A stretch of 64,000 bases of DNA from an uncultured Phycisphaerales bacterium (lineage in GTDB: Bacteria; Planctomycetota; Phycisphaerae; Phycisphaerales; UBA1924): the NCBI GenBank assembly GCA_937995595.1, contig CALKJW010000025.1, positions 1-64,000 of the forward strand, written 5' to 3'. Positions 57,342-64,000 of the stretch are shown one piece after another (position 1 is the first letter of the stretch; each line of letters opens with the position of its first letter). Both the position numbers and the translations under genes were made by a program. The notes under the pieces were generated by a model. The model did not search any database. It was not told where the DNA came from and saw nothing but the letters and a program-made list of their open reading frames with translations.

Positions 57342-57821
57342 ATGTCTCACCGCGCCCCCGACAACGCCCCGCGACCGACGCGCCCCGTCCCGACGTCCGG
57401 CGCGCTGCGCCTCCGCGTCCGCTACTGCGAGTGCGACCCCATGGGCGTGGCGCACCACGCGGCATACATCCCGTGGCTGGAGATGGGCCGCACCGAACTG
57501 CTCCGCGACGCGGGCGTGAGTTACGCCAACCTCGAAGCCGCGGGCGTGTTCCTGGTCATCGTGAAACTCGAAGCCTCGTACAAGCGCCCCGCCTTCTACG
57601 ACGACCTGCTGGAGGTGCGCACGCGCGTGGTGCAGGCCACGCGCGTCAAGATCCGGCACGAGTACGAGGTGGTGCGCGTCGAGTCCGGCGCGGCCATTTC
57701 CTCCGGTATTGCGCGGCACGGCCCGCCGGGCGAGACGCTCGTCACCGCGACGACCCTGCTGGCCAGCGTCGACCGCTCCGGCCGGCCCAGCGCGCTGCCC
57801 GACTGGCTCGCGGGGGAGTGA
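57342..57821 (+). CDS. Acyl-CoA thioesterase (YbgC/4HBT hotdog family)
   Basis: 159 residues with the 4-hydroxybenzoyl-CoA thioesterase signature: [28 protein letters not shown], catalytic D32 and conserved Y42/E47. Hydrolyses acyl-CoA; YbgC members associate with Tol-Pal and the envelope. The ATG at 57342 immediately follows the CCGCACT array, so no ribosome site is present. The open frame continues upstream in frame through both arrays to 57030. It is divergent from the GNAT gene. Confidence 0.87.
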   Translation: MSHRAPDNAPRPTRPVPTSGALRLRVRYCECDPMGVAHHAAYIPWLEMGRTELLRDAGVSYANLEAAGVFLVIVKLEASYKRPAFYDDLLEVRTRVVQATRVKIRHEYEVVRVESGAAISSGIARHGPPGETLVTATTLLASVDRSGRPSALPDWLAGE

Positions 57822-57869
57822 CGCGGACTCTCGCTCGATCTCGGGCGTGAAGGATCGAGGGCGGGACTC

Positions 57870-57971
57870 ACCGCAGAGCCGCCGAGGACGCAGAGAAAGC
57901 CGAAGGAACAGAGGATCGACCGCGAATCGCGAGGCGTTCGAAATCGCGTGTGGCTCGGCGCTCTCTGCGGT
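57870..57971. repeat. 102-bp element with 9-bp perfect inverted ends ACCGCAGAG/CTCTGCGGT
   Basis: The ends are exact inverted repeats; inside are AGGACGCAGAGA and CGCGAATCGCG. It belongs with the CTCTGCG element at 4509-4570 and looks like a dispersed palindromic element. No transposase. Confidence 0.6.
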
Positions 57972-58038
57972 GAAGTTCTTTCGAACCTTCTTCGCGGCAC
58001 GAGTTTGATCGGCAAGGCGTATGACGCCGCAGAAACAC

Positions 58039-58067
58039 AGACGCCCGGGCACGTGGCCCGGGCGTCT
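58039..58067 (-). terminator. Hairpin downstream of tRNA-Ala
   Basis: Perfect 12-bp stem AGACGCCCGGGC/GCCCGGGCGTCT with a 5-nt loop, 11 bases after the tRNA. On the minus strand it is followed by GTGTTTCTG, a weak T-run. Probably the tRNA transcript terminator. Confidence 0.6.
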
Positions 58068-58078
58068 TGAACGGGAAG

Positions 58079-58151
58079 TGGAGGCGATGAGACTCGAACT
58101 CACGACCTCTTCCATGCCATGGAAGCGCTCTACCAACTGAGCTACGCCCCC
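58079..58151 (-). tRNA. tRNA-Ala (anticodon GGC)
   Basis: Acceptor GGGGGCG/CGCCTCC (one G-T pair), discriminator A. D arm AGCTCAGTTGGTAGAGC. Anticodon stem CTTCC/GGAAG with loop ATGGCAT, giving GGC (reads GCC). T loop TTCGAGT. No encoded CCA. Confidence 0.95.
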
Positions 58152-58243
58152 GTCCTGTGGCATTGCCCGCCGCGGCCGTCCGCTCCGGGGCTTGACGCGA
58201 AACAGTAGATCGTCTGTCCGCCGCGTCAAATCGACCCGAACAC

Positions 58244-59326
58244 TCACCGTTCCAGCACTTTCTCAACGGCCGCGAGCACGCGGTCGCCCTCGATCCTGTC
58301 GATCCGGCAGCGTTCGGGGTGGTCGTCGGCCAGTTCGCCCGCGGGGAGTGTCGGGTCGGCGACCAGGTCCACGCGCGGCGTGCCGTCGTCGGGCAGCGTG
58401 GTCCAGCGCGGGTCGGTCGGGCCGTAGAGCGTGACCGTCGGCACGCCGAACGCCGCGGCGATGTGGCGCGGGCCGGTGTCGTTGGTCAGCATGACCGCCG
58501 CGCGGCGGACCACGCCCTTGAGCGCGCCGATGGTGATGCCCAGCGCGGGGAGTTCGGCCACGGCCGCGCCCGGCGCGAGCGTTCGAGCTTGGCCCGCGAT
58601 CTGTGCCGCGAGTTCGCGCTCTGCGGGCGAGCCGTTGACCGCGATGCTCATGCCGCGCTGCGCCAGACGCGCCGCGACCTGCGCGAAGCGCTCGGCGGGC
58701 CAGCGCTTGGCCTGGTTGTTCGCGCCGGGGTTGATGACCGCCAGCGGCCGCGATCCGTCGATGCCGCCCGCGCGCAGCACGCGCTCCGCCGCGGCGTCCT
58801 GCTCGGGTGTCACGGCCAGTTCGAGCCTTGTGCGTCGGCTTCCATCTGCGCCGTTGGCGTCGTGTTCATCGCCAAGCGCCGCGCGGGCGGCCCGCAGGTA
58901 GTACTCGACCATCGGCACCGGCGCGTACGTGCCGCGTGCCGTACGCTGGGGCTGGATCCGATCGGTCAGCAGCAGGCCGCGGCCGTCGCGGTCGTAGCCC
59001 ACGCGGCGCGGGATGAACGCCAGCCGCGTGACCAGCGCGGTGGAGAAGGAGTTTGTGAGCAGGAGCGCGGTGTCGTAGCCTCGACCGCGCACCCGCGAAG
59101 CGACGCGCTTGGGGCCCATGATGCCCTGCGCCCTCGCGACGTGCGCCTCGTCGAAGAAGTCGGTCCCGGCGAGCAGTTCATCGAGCCCCGGGCGGAGCAG
59201 GCCGCCGATGAACGCCCCCGGCAGCGCGCCGCGCAGCAGCCGCAGCGCGGGCGTCGCCATGACCACGTCGCCCAGCCACGACGGGCAGACCACCAGCAGA
59301 CGCAGGATCTTTCCGCTCGCGCCCAC
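58244..59326 (-). CDS. waaF: Family 9 glycosyltransferase, ADP-heptose:LPS heptosyltransferase (WaaF-like)
   Basis: 360-residue GT-B enzyme adding heptose to the LPS inner core. Seen: VVCPSWLGDVVMATPALRLLR near the N-terminus (WaaF SWxGD motif), VINPGANNQAKRWPAERFAQ, and NDTGPRHIAAAFGVPTVTLYGPTDPRW, the nucleotide-sugar motif. The start is a GTG at 59326, 6 bases after the lptB stop, indicating one unit. A related GT9 function (WaaC-type) is possible. It fits an LPS-making outer membrane, with lpxD elsewhere. Confidence 0.85.
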   Translation of the reverse strand: MGASGKILRLLVVCPSWLGDVVMATPALRLLRGALPGAFIGGLLRPGLDELLAGTDFFDEAHVARAQGIMGPKRVASRVRGRGYDTALLLTNSFSTALVTRLAFIPRRVGYDRDGRGLLLTDRIQPQRTARGTYAPVPMVEYYLRAARAALGDEHDANGADGSRRTRLELAVTPEQDAAAERVLRAGGIDGSRPLAVINPGANNQAKRWPAERFAQVAARLAQRGMSIAVNGSPAERELAAQIAGQARTLAPGAAVAELPALGITIGALKGVVRRAAVMLTNDTGPRHIAAAFGVPTVTLYGPTDPRWTTLPDDGTPRVDLVADPTLPAGELADDHPERCRIDRIEGDRVLAAVEKVLER

Positions 59327-59332
59327 CCGCGC

Positions 59333-60238
59333 TCACCCGTCCCGCCGCGGCGGAGCCGAGGGCCGCGCCGTGCCCTGCACCCCCCCACCGCCCGCCACCG
59401 ACGCCGCGCCGGCCCTCTGGCCGTTCCCATCGCCGCCGGCACGCCCGCCCGCGCCCCCACCCCCCCCCGCCGGCGCGGCCTCGCCGGCGCGCTGGCGCGG
59501 GTGATCGTCGAACTCGTCGCCGCGGAACAGCGAGCCGAGGTAGACGCGGCGGACCATCTCGTTGTTGATCAACTCGCGCGGCGTGCCCTCGGCGAACTTC
59601 CGGCCCTCGTCGATGATGTACGCGCGGTCGCACACGCGCAGCGTCTGCTGCACGTTGTGGTCGGTGATCAGGCAGGCGATGCCGCGGTCGGCCAGACGGC
59701 GGATCTCGGCCTGCAGGTCCTCGACGGCGATCGGGTCGACGCCGGAGAAGGGCTCGTCGAGCAGGATGAGTTTGGGATCGGTCACCAGCGCGCGGGCGAT
59801 CTCGAGTTTGCGCCGTTCGCCGCCCGAGCAGGTGCGCGCCTGATGGTGCGCCTTGTGCACGAGGCCGAACTGCTCGAGCAACTCCGCCGCGCGCGCGGCC
59901 CGCTCGGCGCGCGACATCGGCAGCGTTTCGAGGATCGCCAGCAGGTTCTGCTCGCAGGTCAGGCGCTGGAAGACGCTCGGCTCCTGCGACAGGTAGCCCA
60001 TGCCCAGCCGCGCCCGCTGGTACATCGGCAGCGTCGAGACGTCGCGCCCGTCGAAACTCACCTTGCCCCCGTCGGGCTCGATCATGCCGATCGTCATGCG
60101 GAAGGAGGTCGTCTTGCCCGCGCCGTTGCGCCCCAGCAGGCCGACGATCTCCGACTTCTCGACGTGGAACGACACGCCGTTGACGACCACGCGACCGGCG
60201 TAGGACTTCTTCAGGTTGTGGGCCTGCAGCAGCGGCAC
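59333..60238 (-). CDS. lptB: LPS export ABC transporter ATP-binding protein LptB
   Basis: 301 residues powering LPS extraction (LptB2FG). Walker A GRNGAGKTT, signature CSGGERRKLEIARAL, Walker B LILLDEPFSGVDPIAV (the VDPI is LptB-like), and His in ITDHNVQQ. Normal LptB is about 240 residues; here about 55 extra residues form a Gly/Ala/Arg-rich tail (AAPAGGGGGAGGRAGG) encoded over a 9-C run at 59460-59468. The ATG at 60238 is clear. lptF and lptG are not adjacent; a GT9 gene follows at once. Confidence 0.92.
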   Translation of the reverse strand: MPLLQAHNLKKSYAGRVVVNGVSFHVEKSEIVGLLGRNGAGKTTSFRMTIGMIEPDGGKVSFDGRDVSTLPMYQRARLGMGYLSQEPSVFQRLTCEQNLLAILETLPMSRAERAARAAELLEQFGLVHKAHHQARTCSGGERRKLEIARALVTDPKLILLDEPFSGVDPIAVEDLQAEIRRLADRGIACLITDHNVQQTLRVCDRAYIIDEGRKFAEGTPRELINNEMVRRVYLGSLFRGDEFDDHPRQRAGEAAPAGGGGGAGGRAGGDGNGQRAGAASVAGGGGVQGTARPSAPPRRDG

Positions 60239-60256
60239 GCCGGGAGTGTAGGGACT

Positions 60257-60685
60257 TCAGCCGATCAGCCGCAGGCACGCGGGGTAGCGGAAGTACTCGC
60301 CCCGGTTGGCCGCGGCCGCGCCCAGCACCATGCCCACGATCGCCAGCACGTACAGCGGGATGAACGCGACGGCCGCGATCCCGCAACTGACGATCGACAG
60401 CGCGCCGATGAGCAGCGCGTAGAGCAGCAGGCTGAGTTGGAAGTTGGTCGCCTCCCTGCCGTGGTCGTCAAGAAACGCCGACTCGTCCTTCTTGATCAGC
60501 CACATGACCAGCGGGGCGACGACCAGCGCCGGGGGCACGAAATGCGAGGCGATCAGCGACAGGTGCATGACCAGGGCGTAGGTCCGCTGTTCGGGCGTCG
60601 CCGAGGGGTCGCTCAGGCGCTCACCGCGCGCGGGTTGTCCGGGTCCGTTGTCCATCCACGTGCTCGCAGAGGCCTGTGCGCCCAT
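60257..60685 (-). CDS. DUF4870-like small membrane protein
   Basis: 142 residues. TPEQRTYALVMHLSLIASHFVPP starts a two- to three-helix membrane unit (about 45-70, 85-125); FLDDHGREATNFQLSLLLY is the DUF4870 marker. Function unknown. The ATG at 60685 follows GGAGG by 5 bases, which decides the start. It ends 18 bases before lptB begins, same strand, so it may be co-transcribed. Confidence 0.8.
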   Translation of the reverse strand: MGAQASASTWMDNGPGQPARGERLSDPSATPEQRTYALVMHLSLIASHFVPPALVVAPLVMWLIKKDESAFLDDHGREATNFQLSLLLYALLIGALSIVSCGIAAVAFIPLYVLAIVGMVLGAAAANRGEYFRYPACLRLIG

Positions 60686-61067
60686 GGTGACCTCCCGACG
60701 CTTGTTGGGCAAGTCGCACGGCGGGTTTCAGGGGCGGGCGGCCTGCCCTGCCGACCAATGATCCTCCTGATGTGCTGGATCATCACCATCGCGCAGCGCG
60801 AGACGTGGAGCGCCGCGGAACTTGACCGGCTCGAACCGACGCTTCGGCCGGACACGGCAGCGGGTATCACCTCTGGCCCGAACACAGCGTCGGACACTTG
60901 ACCACGCGCGGTCATCGAGATCTCACCGTTCGCGATCTCGTGGACTGTTGCCTCTGGTGGGGCAGGCGTCCCGCCTGCCTTTCGGACCTTCAGGCTGACC
61001 GGATCTTGGACGAGCCGTGTGCGCGTGTCCCATTGATCATCAGCACCGTGATGCGGTCGGTCACGCT
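60686..61067. other. Intergenic region upstream of the lptB unit
   Basis: 382 bases. Contains a small inverted repeat (GGCAGGCG-TCC-CGCCTGCC, 60961-60979), a phrase common as dispersed repeats in planctomycete genomes (recalled, not searched). Otherwise nothing recognisable. Confidence 0.5.
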
Positions 61068-62603
61068 CTACCCCCCCACCAGCCCCTCCGCCTCCGCGAC
61101 CGTCGGCGCTTCGGCGATCAGCCGCAGGATCGGCTCGGTGTTGCTCGCCCGCACGTGCAGCCAGCCGCGCGGGCCGAAGTCGATCCGCAAGCCGTCCTGT
61201 TCGTCGATCGTCGCCTCGCCCGCGGCGATGCGCGGCTCGAACCGCTGCTTCACCGCCGCGAGCGCGGGCGCGGCCCGGCTCAGGTCGGGCAGGTCCACCT
61301 TGCGCTTCACGATCGCGTAGGACGGGACTTCGGCCACGAGTTGGCCGACCGTCCTGCCCGTGCGGGCGAGCAGGCCGATCACCAGCGCCATGGCGGTCAG
61401 GCTGTCGCGGATGTACGTGACCCGCGGCCAGATCACGCCGCCGTTGCCCTCGCCGCCGAGGATCGCCCCCTCGCGCTTCATCAGCTCGACGACGTTGGCC
61501 TCCCCCACCGCCGCGCGGAGCACCCGCGCGCCGTACCTCACGGCGACGTCCTCGATCATGCGACTGGTGGAGAGGTTCACGACGATCGTCGCGCCGCGTG
61601 CGGCGTCAGGTCCGTGCCGTTCGACCATCGCGCCCAGCACGGCCTGGGCGCACAGGACCAGCGTGTACTCCTCGCCGATGTAGTCGCCGCGTTCGTCGAT
61701 GATCGCGAGGCGGTCGGCGTCCGGGTCCTGGGCAAAGCCGGCGTCTGCGTGTTTCTTGGCGACGAACTCGCACAGCGCGGTCAGGTTCTCGCGCGTCGGC
61801 TCGGGCGTGTGCGGGAAGACGCCGCTGGCGCCCGCGCCGAGGTGATGCATCAGCCGCGCGCCGAGGAACTCGCGCGAGGCCTCGACGCCCGAGGCGTTCA
61901 CCGAATCGACCACGCACTTGACCGCCATCGAGCGGCGGTCGTCGTGCATGCCCAGGTCCCTGAGCGCGGCCCTGAGGCGTTCCAGATGCGCCGTCGTTGG
62001 TGCGCTGGGCAGGCCGAGGCCGCCGCGGGCGGATTCGGTGATCGTGCCGACCTCGAGGGGGCCGGGGGGTGCGCCCCTTGCCGGCGCGCCGCTCGCTGCC
62101 GGGCGGGCGTCCGCGCCCGCCGCCCCCCCACTGGCCGCCTTGAACCGCGCGATGATCGCATCGGCCGCGGCTTTCGCCGGCGCGCAGGCGTCGACGACGC
62201 CGCGGCCGAGGCCGCGTGCGCGCGTGACGACTTTCAGCCCGTTCCACTCCTGCGGGTTGTGGCTGGCGGTGATGATCAGGCCCGCCGCGGCGGCGTGGGC
62301 GTCGACCATCACGCCGACGGTGGGCGTCATGGCGACGCCGCAGTCCAGCACGTCGCAGCCCCCCGCGGCAAGGCCCGCCGCGGCGGCGCGGAGGAGCAGG
62401 TCGCCCGCCGCGCGGCCGTCGCGCGCGAGGATGACCAGCGGCCGGCCGGTGGTGGGCTGTCGAGCCGCGCCGGCGGTCAACTCGGCGGCGACCACCGACG
62501 CGAACCGTGCGGCGACCTCGGGCGTCATCGAGCGGCCGAAGATGCCGCGGCAGCCGCTCACGCTGAGCATCAACGGCGCGGGTGATGGGGCGTCGTGATT
62601 CAT
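61068..62603 (-). CDS. glmM: Phosphoglucosamine mutase (GlmM-like)
   Basis: Interconverts glucosamine 6- and 1-phosphate for UDP-GlcNAc (peptidoglycan and LPS). 511 residues. Catalytic S114 in TASHNPQEWNGLK, metal loop DPDADR (293-298), sugar loop GGEGNGG (383-389), and phosphate loop RASNTEPILR near the end. About 65 residues longer than usual, mainly an Ala/Gly/Pro-rich insert (about 155-205). Phosphomannomutase is the alternative. ATG 62603; it follows parB after 27 AT-rich bases. Confidence 0.88.
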   Translation of the reverse strand: MNHDAPSPAPLMLSVSGCRGIFGRSMTPEVAARFASVVAAELTAGAARQPTTGRPLVILARDGRAAGDLLLRAAAAGLAAGGCDVLDCGVAMTPTVGVMVDAHAAAAGLIITASHNPQEWNGLKVVTRARGLGRGVVDACAPAKAAADAIIARFKAASGGAAGADARPAASGAPARGAPPGPLEVGTITESARGGLGLPSAPTTAHLERLRAALRDLGMHDDRRSMAVKCVVDSVNASGVEASREFLGARLMHHLGAGASGVFPHTPEPTRENLTALCEFVAKKHADAGFAQDPDADRLAIIDERGDYIGEEYTLVLCAQAVLGAMVERHGPDAARGATIVVNLSTSRMIEDVAVRYGARVLRAAVGEANVVELMKREGAILGGEGNGGVIWPRVTYIRDSLTAMALVIGLLARTGRTVGQLVAEVPSYAIVKRKVDLPDLSRAAPALAAVKQRFEPRIAAGEATIDEQDGLRIDFGPRGWLHVRASNTEPILRLIAEAPTVAEAEGLVGG

Positions 62604-62630
62604 AATATTACGTATGATGTTCTATATAAG

Positions 62631-63593
62631 TTATTTCATGGCGAAGCCCGTCATCGCCACGATGCCGTCGAAGTGGTCCAGGTCGAAGAACCGGATCTCG
62701 ATCGTCCCGGCCTTGCCTGTGCGGTCGGTGCGGATGCGCACCTTGGTGCCCAGGTGCTCGCCCAGTTGCTTTTCCAGGTCGGCCACGATCGCGCGCGAGT
62801 GCAGCGAGTCCTGCGTGGCCGCCTCCCCCCCACTTCCGCCCTCGGCGTACACCCCCGCCCTGCTGGCCCGCGCCAGTTCGGCGTTGACCTCGTCTTCCAG
62901 ACGGCGGATCGGCCATTCGAACTTCGCGGCAAGGTCCGCCATGCGGAACTGCAACTCCTGCGGCAGGCCGACGAGGATCTTGCCGTGCCCGGAGTTGAGC
63001 CGGCCGTCGTCGATGAGTTTGCGGATCTCCGGCGGCAGTTCGAGCAGGCGAAGAAGGTTCGTCACCGTCGGCCTTTCGAGCCCGAGGCGCTCCGCGACCT
63101 CGGCGTGCGTCAGGCCGAAGCGATCGCACAGCGACTTGATCGCCGCGGCACGCTCCATCACGCTCAGGTCGGCGCGCTGCAGGTTCTCGATCAGCGACCA
63201 TTCGGCCGCCTGCTCTTCTGTCAGCGGCACAACGATCGCGGGAATCGTGTTCAAGCCCGCGCTCGCCGCGGCACGCCATCGCCGCTCGCCGGCGACAAGT
63301 TCGTATCGCGGCTGACCGTTCGGGTTCGGCCGCACCACGATCGGCTGGACCATGCCCGCGGTTTTCAGCGACGCCGCGAGTTCGGCGAGCGCGGCTTCGT
63401 CGAAACGCTTCCGCGGCTGGTAGCGACCCGGCGAGATATCGCTCAGCGCGAGATACTGGATGCGCCGACCGGAAGCGTCTTCAGCCCCCTGCTGCTGTGC
63501 CGCGGACGGCGCAAGAGGAACTTCGACCGGCGAACCGATCAGTCCGCTGAGTCCGCGACCGAGGCGTTTGCCCTTGCCTTGCGGTGTTTGCAT
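62631..63593 (-). CDS. parB: Chromosome partitioning protein ParB
   Basis: 320 residues binding parS sites. A basic start (KGKRLGRGLSGLIG) precedes the CTP-binding ParB/Srx domain with GERRWRAA (102-109) and ENLQRADLSVMERA. HTH at about 133-165 (LTHAEVAERLGLERPTVTNLLRLL) and a C-terminal dimer domain (TIEIRFFDLDHFDGIV) follow. The ATG at 63593 gives full length. No parA or rsmG lies next to it; the flanks are glmM and a divergent NUDIX gene. Confidence 0.95.
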   Translation of the reverse strand: MQTPQGKGKRLGRGLSGLIGSPVEVPLAPSAAQQQGAEDASGRRIQYLALSDISPGRYQPRKRFDEAALAELAASLKTAGMVQPIVVRPNPNGQPRYELVAGERRWRAAASAGLNTIPAIVVPLTEEQAAEWSLIENLQRADLSVMERAAAIKSLCDRFGLTHAEVAERLGLERPTVTNLLRLLELPPEIRKLIDDGRLNSGHGKILVGLPQELQFRMADLAAKFEWPIRRLEDEVNAELARASRAGVYAEGGSGGEAATQDSLHSRAIVADLEKQLGEHLGTKVRIRTDRTGKAGTIEIRFFDLDHFDGIVAMTGFAMK

Positions 63594-63689
63594 TATGTTC
63601 GCACTCCGGAGTGGGTTTGCAGCATGGCTGGCATACTACCATTGGCATTCGGGCTCGTAAAGCGATCTGTTTATCGGACCGGAGGTAGG

Positions 63690-64000
63690 ATGGCAAAGGC
63701 AAGTCGGGCTTCGCATCGTTCCGCGCGGAACCCGCAACAGATCGAGGTGATCGCCCGCTGCGTCTTGGTGCGGGATGGCCGCGTGCTGCTTTGTCAGAAC
63801 GTCAAGCACGGGTACTTCTACCTGCCGGGCGGTCACGTCGAGTTTGGCGAGGCCGCGGCACGCGCGGCCGAACGCGAGTTGGCGGAGGAGATCGGCGTTC
63901 GCGTTCAAGTCGGCGAACTTGCTCTGGTTTCGGAATGTGCATTCCAAGCCAAGCGAGCGCACCACGAGATCAACCTGGTCTTCCACGCAGAACCTCGACA
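63690..64000 (+). CDS. NUDIX hydrolase (5' part, cut by the window end)
   Basis: First 103 codons visible. The NUDIX box reads GGHVEFGEAAARAAERELAEEIGV, matching GX5EX7REUXEEXGU with all metal-binding acids. It hydrolyses a nucleoside diphosphate linked to another moiety; substrate unknown. ATG 63690 with GGAGG 4 bases upstream is certain. The 3' end is outside the window. Confidence 0.9.
   Translation, partial: MAKASRASHRSARNPQQIEVIARCVLVRDGRVLLCQNVKHGYFYLPGGHVEFGEAAARAAERELAEEIGVRVQVGELALVSECAFQAKRAHHEINLVFHAEPR

Noticed and set aside
60758..60901. Small plus-strand ORF of 47 residues
   Set aside because: No ribosome site, no bias and no similarity that I recognise.

Overview
The window is a contiguous piece of a very GC-rich chromosome (strong G/C at third codon positions). 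It most resembles a planctomycete of the class Phycisphaerae. The signs are: four secreted-type proteins with C-terminal dockerin-like cassettes (D-x-D-x-N/D-G-x ... DIFAFLxxWF) ending at a terminal Cys or Cys-Pro; a prepilin-type protein; several Hanks-type kinases, one fused to a beta-propeller; lipid A/LPS genes (lpxD, lptB, a family 9 glycosyltransferase); and Gly-, Gln- or Pro-rich low-complexity segments. No rRNA, IS element, prophage or CRISPR array is visible. Three tRNA genes are present: Ser-CGA, Ser-UGA and Ala-GGC.

Layout. 1-4.5 kb: dnaK, two tRNA-Ser, a DASS transporter and a DinB-like protein. 4.6-13.2 kb: mostly minus-strand exported proteins (one frameshifted), a lipoprotein and lpxD. 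A plus-strand candidate small RNA with its own terminator sits between lpxD and a 1038-residue repeat protein. 13.4-20.5 kb: DEAD-box helicase, alanine racemase, kinase/propeller fusion, MoxR ATPase. 20.6-24.6 kb: an unrecognised HTH protein divergent from a large repeat/dockerin protein. 24.9-29.8 kb: transketolase, then a three-gene unit ending in a MauE-like/prepilin fusion, with an 11-G tract inside its candidate promoter. 29.8-38.8 kb: a minus-strand block of five envelope-associated proteins with overlapping start and stop codons. 39-48 kb: SnoaL-like protein, HDOD protein, pdxH, dnaB, a second Hsp70, ribD. 48-51.9 kb: Rrf2 regulator, P1B-4 type metal ATPase, PAS/LuxR regulator. 51.9-57.8 kb: kinase and metallophosphatase pair, amidase, nadE, then a GNAT protein and a hotdog thioesterase separated by two heptanucleotide arrays. 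57.8-64 kb: tRNA-Ala, glycosyltransferase, lptB, DUF4870-like protein, phosphoglucosamine mutase, parB and a truncated NUDIX gene.

Working together. lptB and the glycosyltransferase form an LPS unit to which lpxD, elsewhere, is functionally linked. alr, glmM and the amidase belong to cell-wall precursor synthesis or turnover. The Rrf2 gene and the metal ATPase look like a sensor and effector. The 8-Cys exported protein, MauE-like domain and pilin signal at 28.1-29.8 kb suggest an oxidative-folding and pilin-like export module, which is the most intriguing system here. All functional calls rest on motifs and family knowledge; no database search was run.
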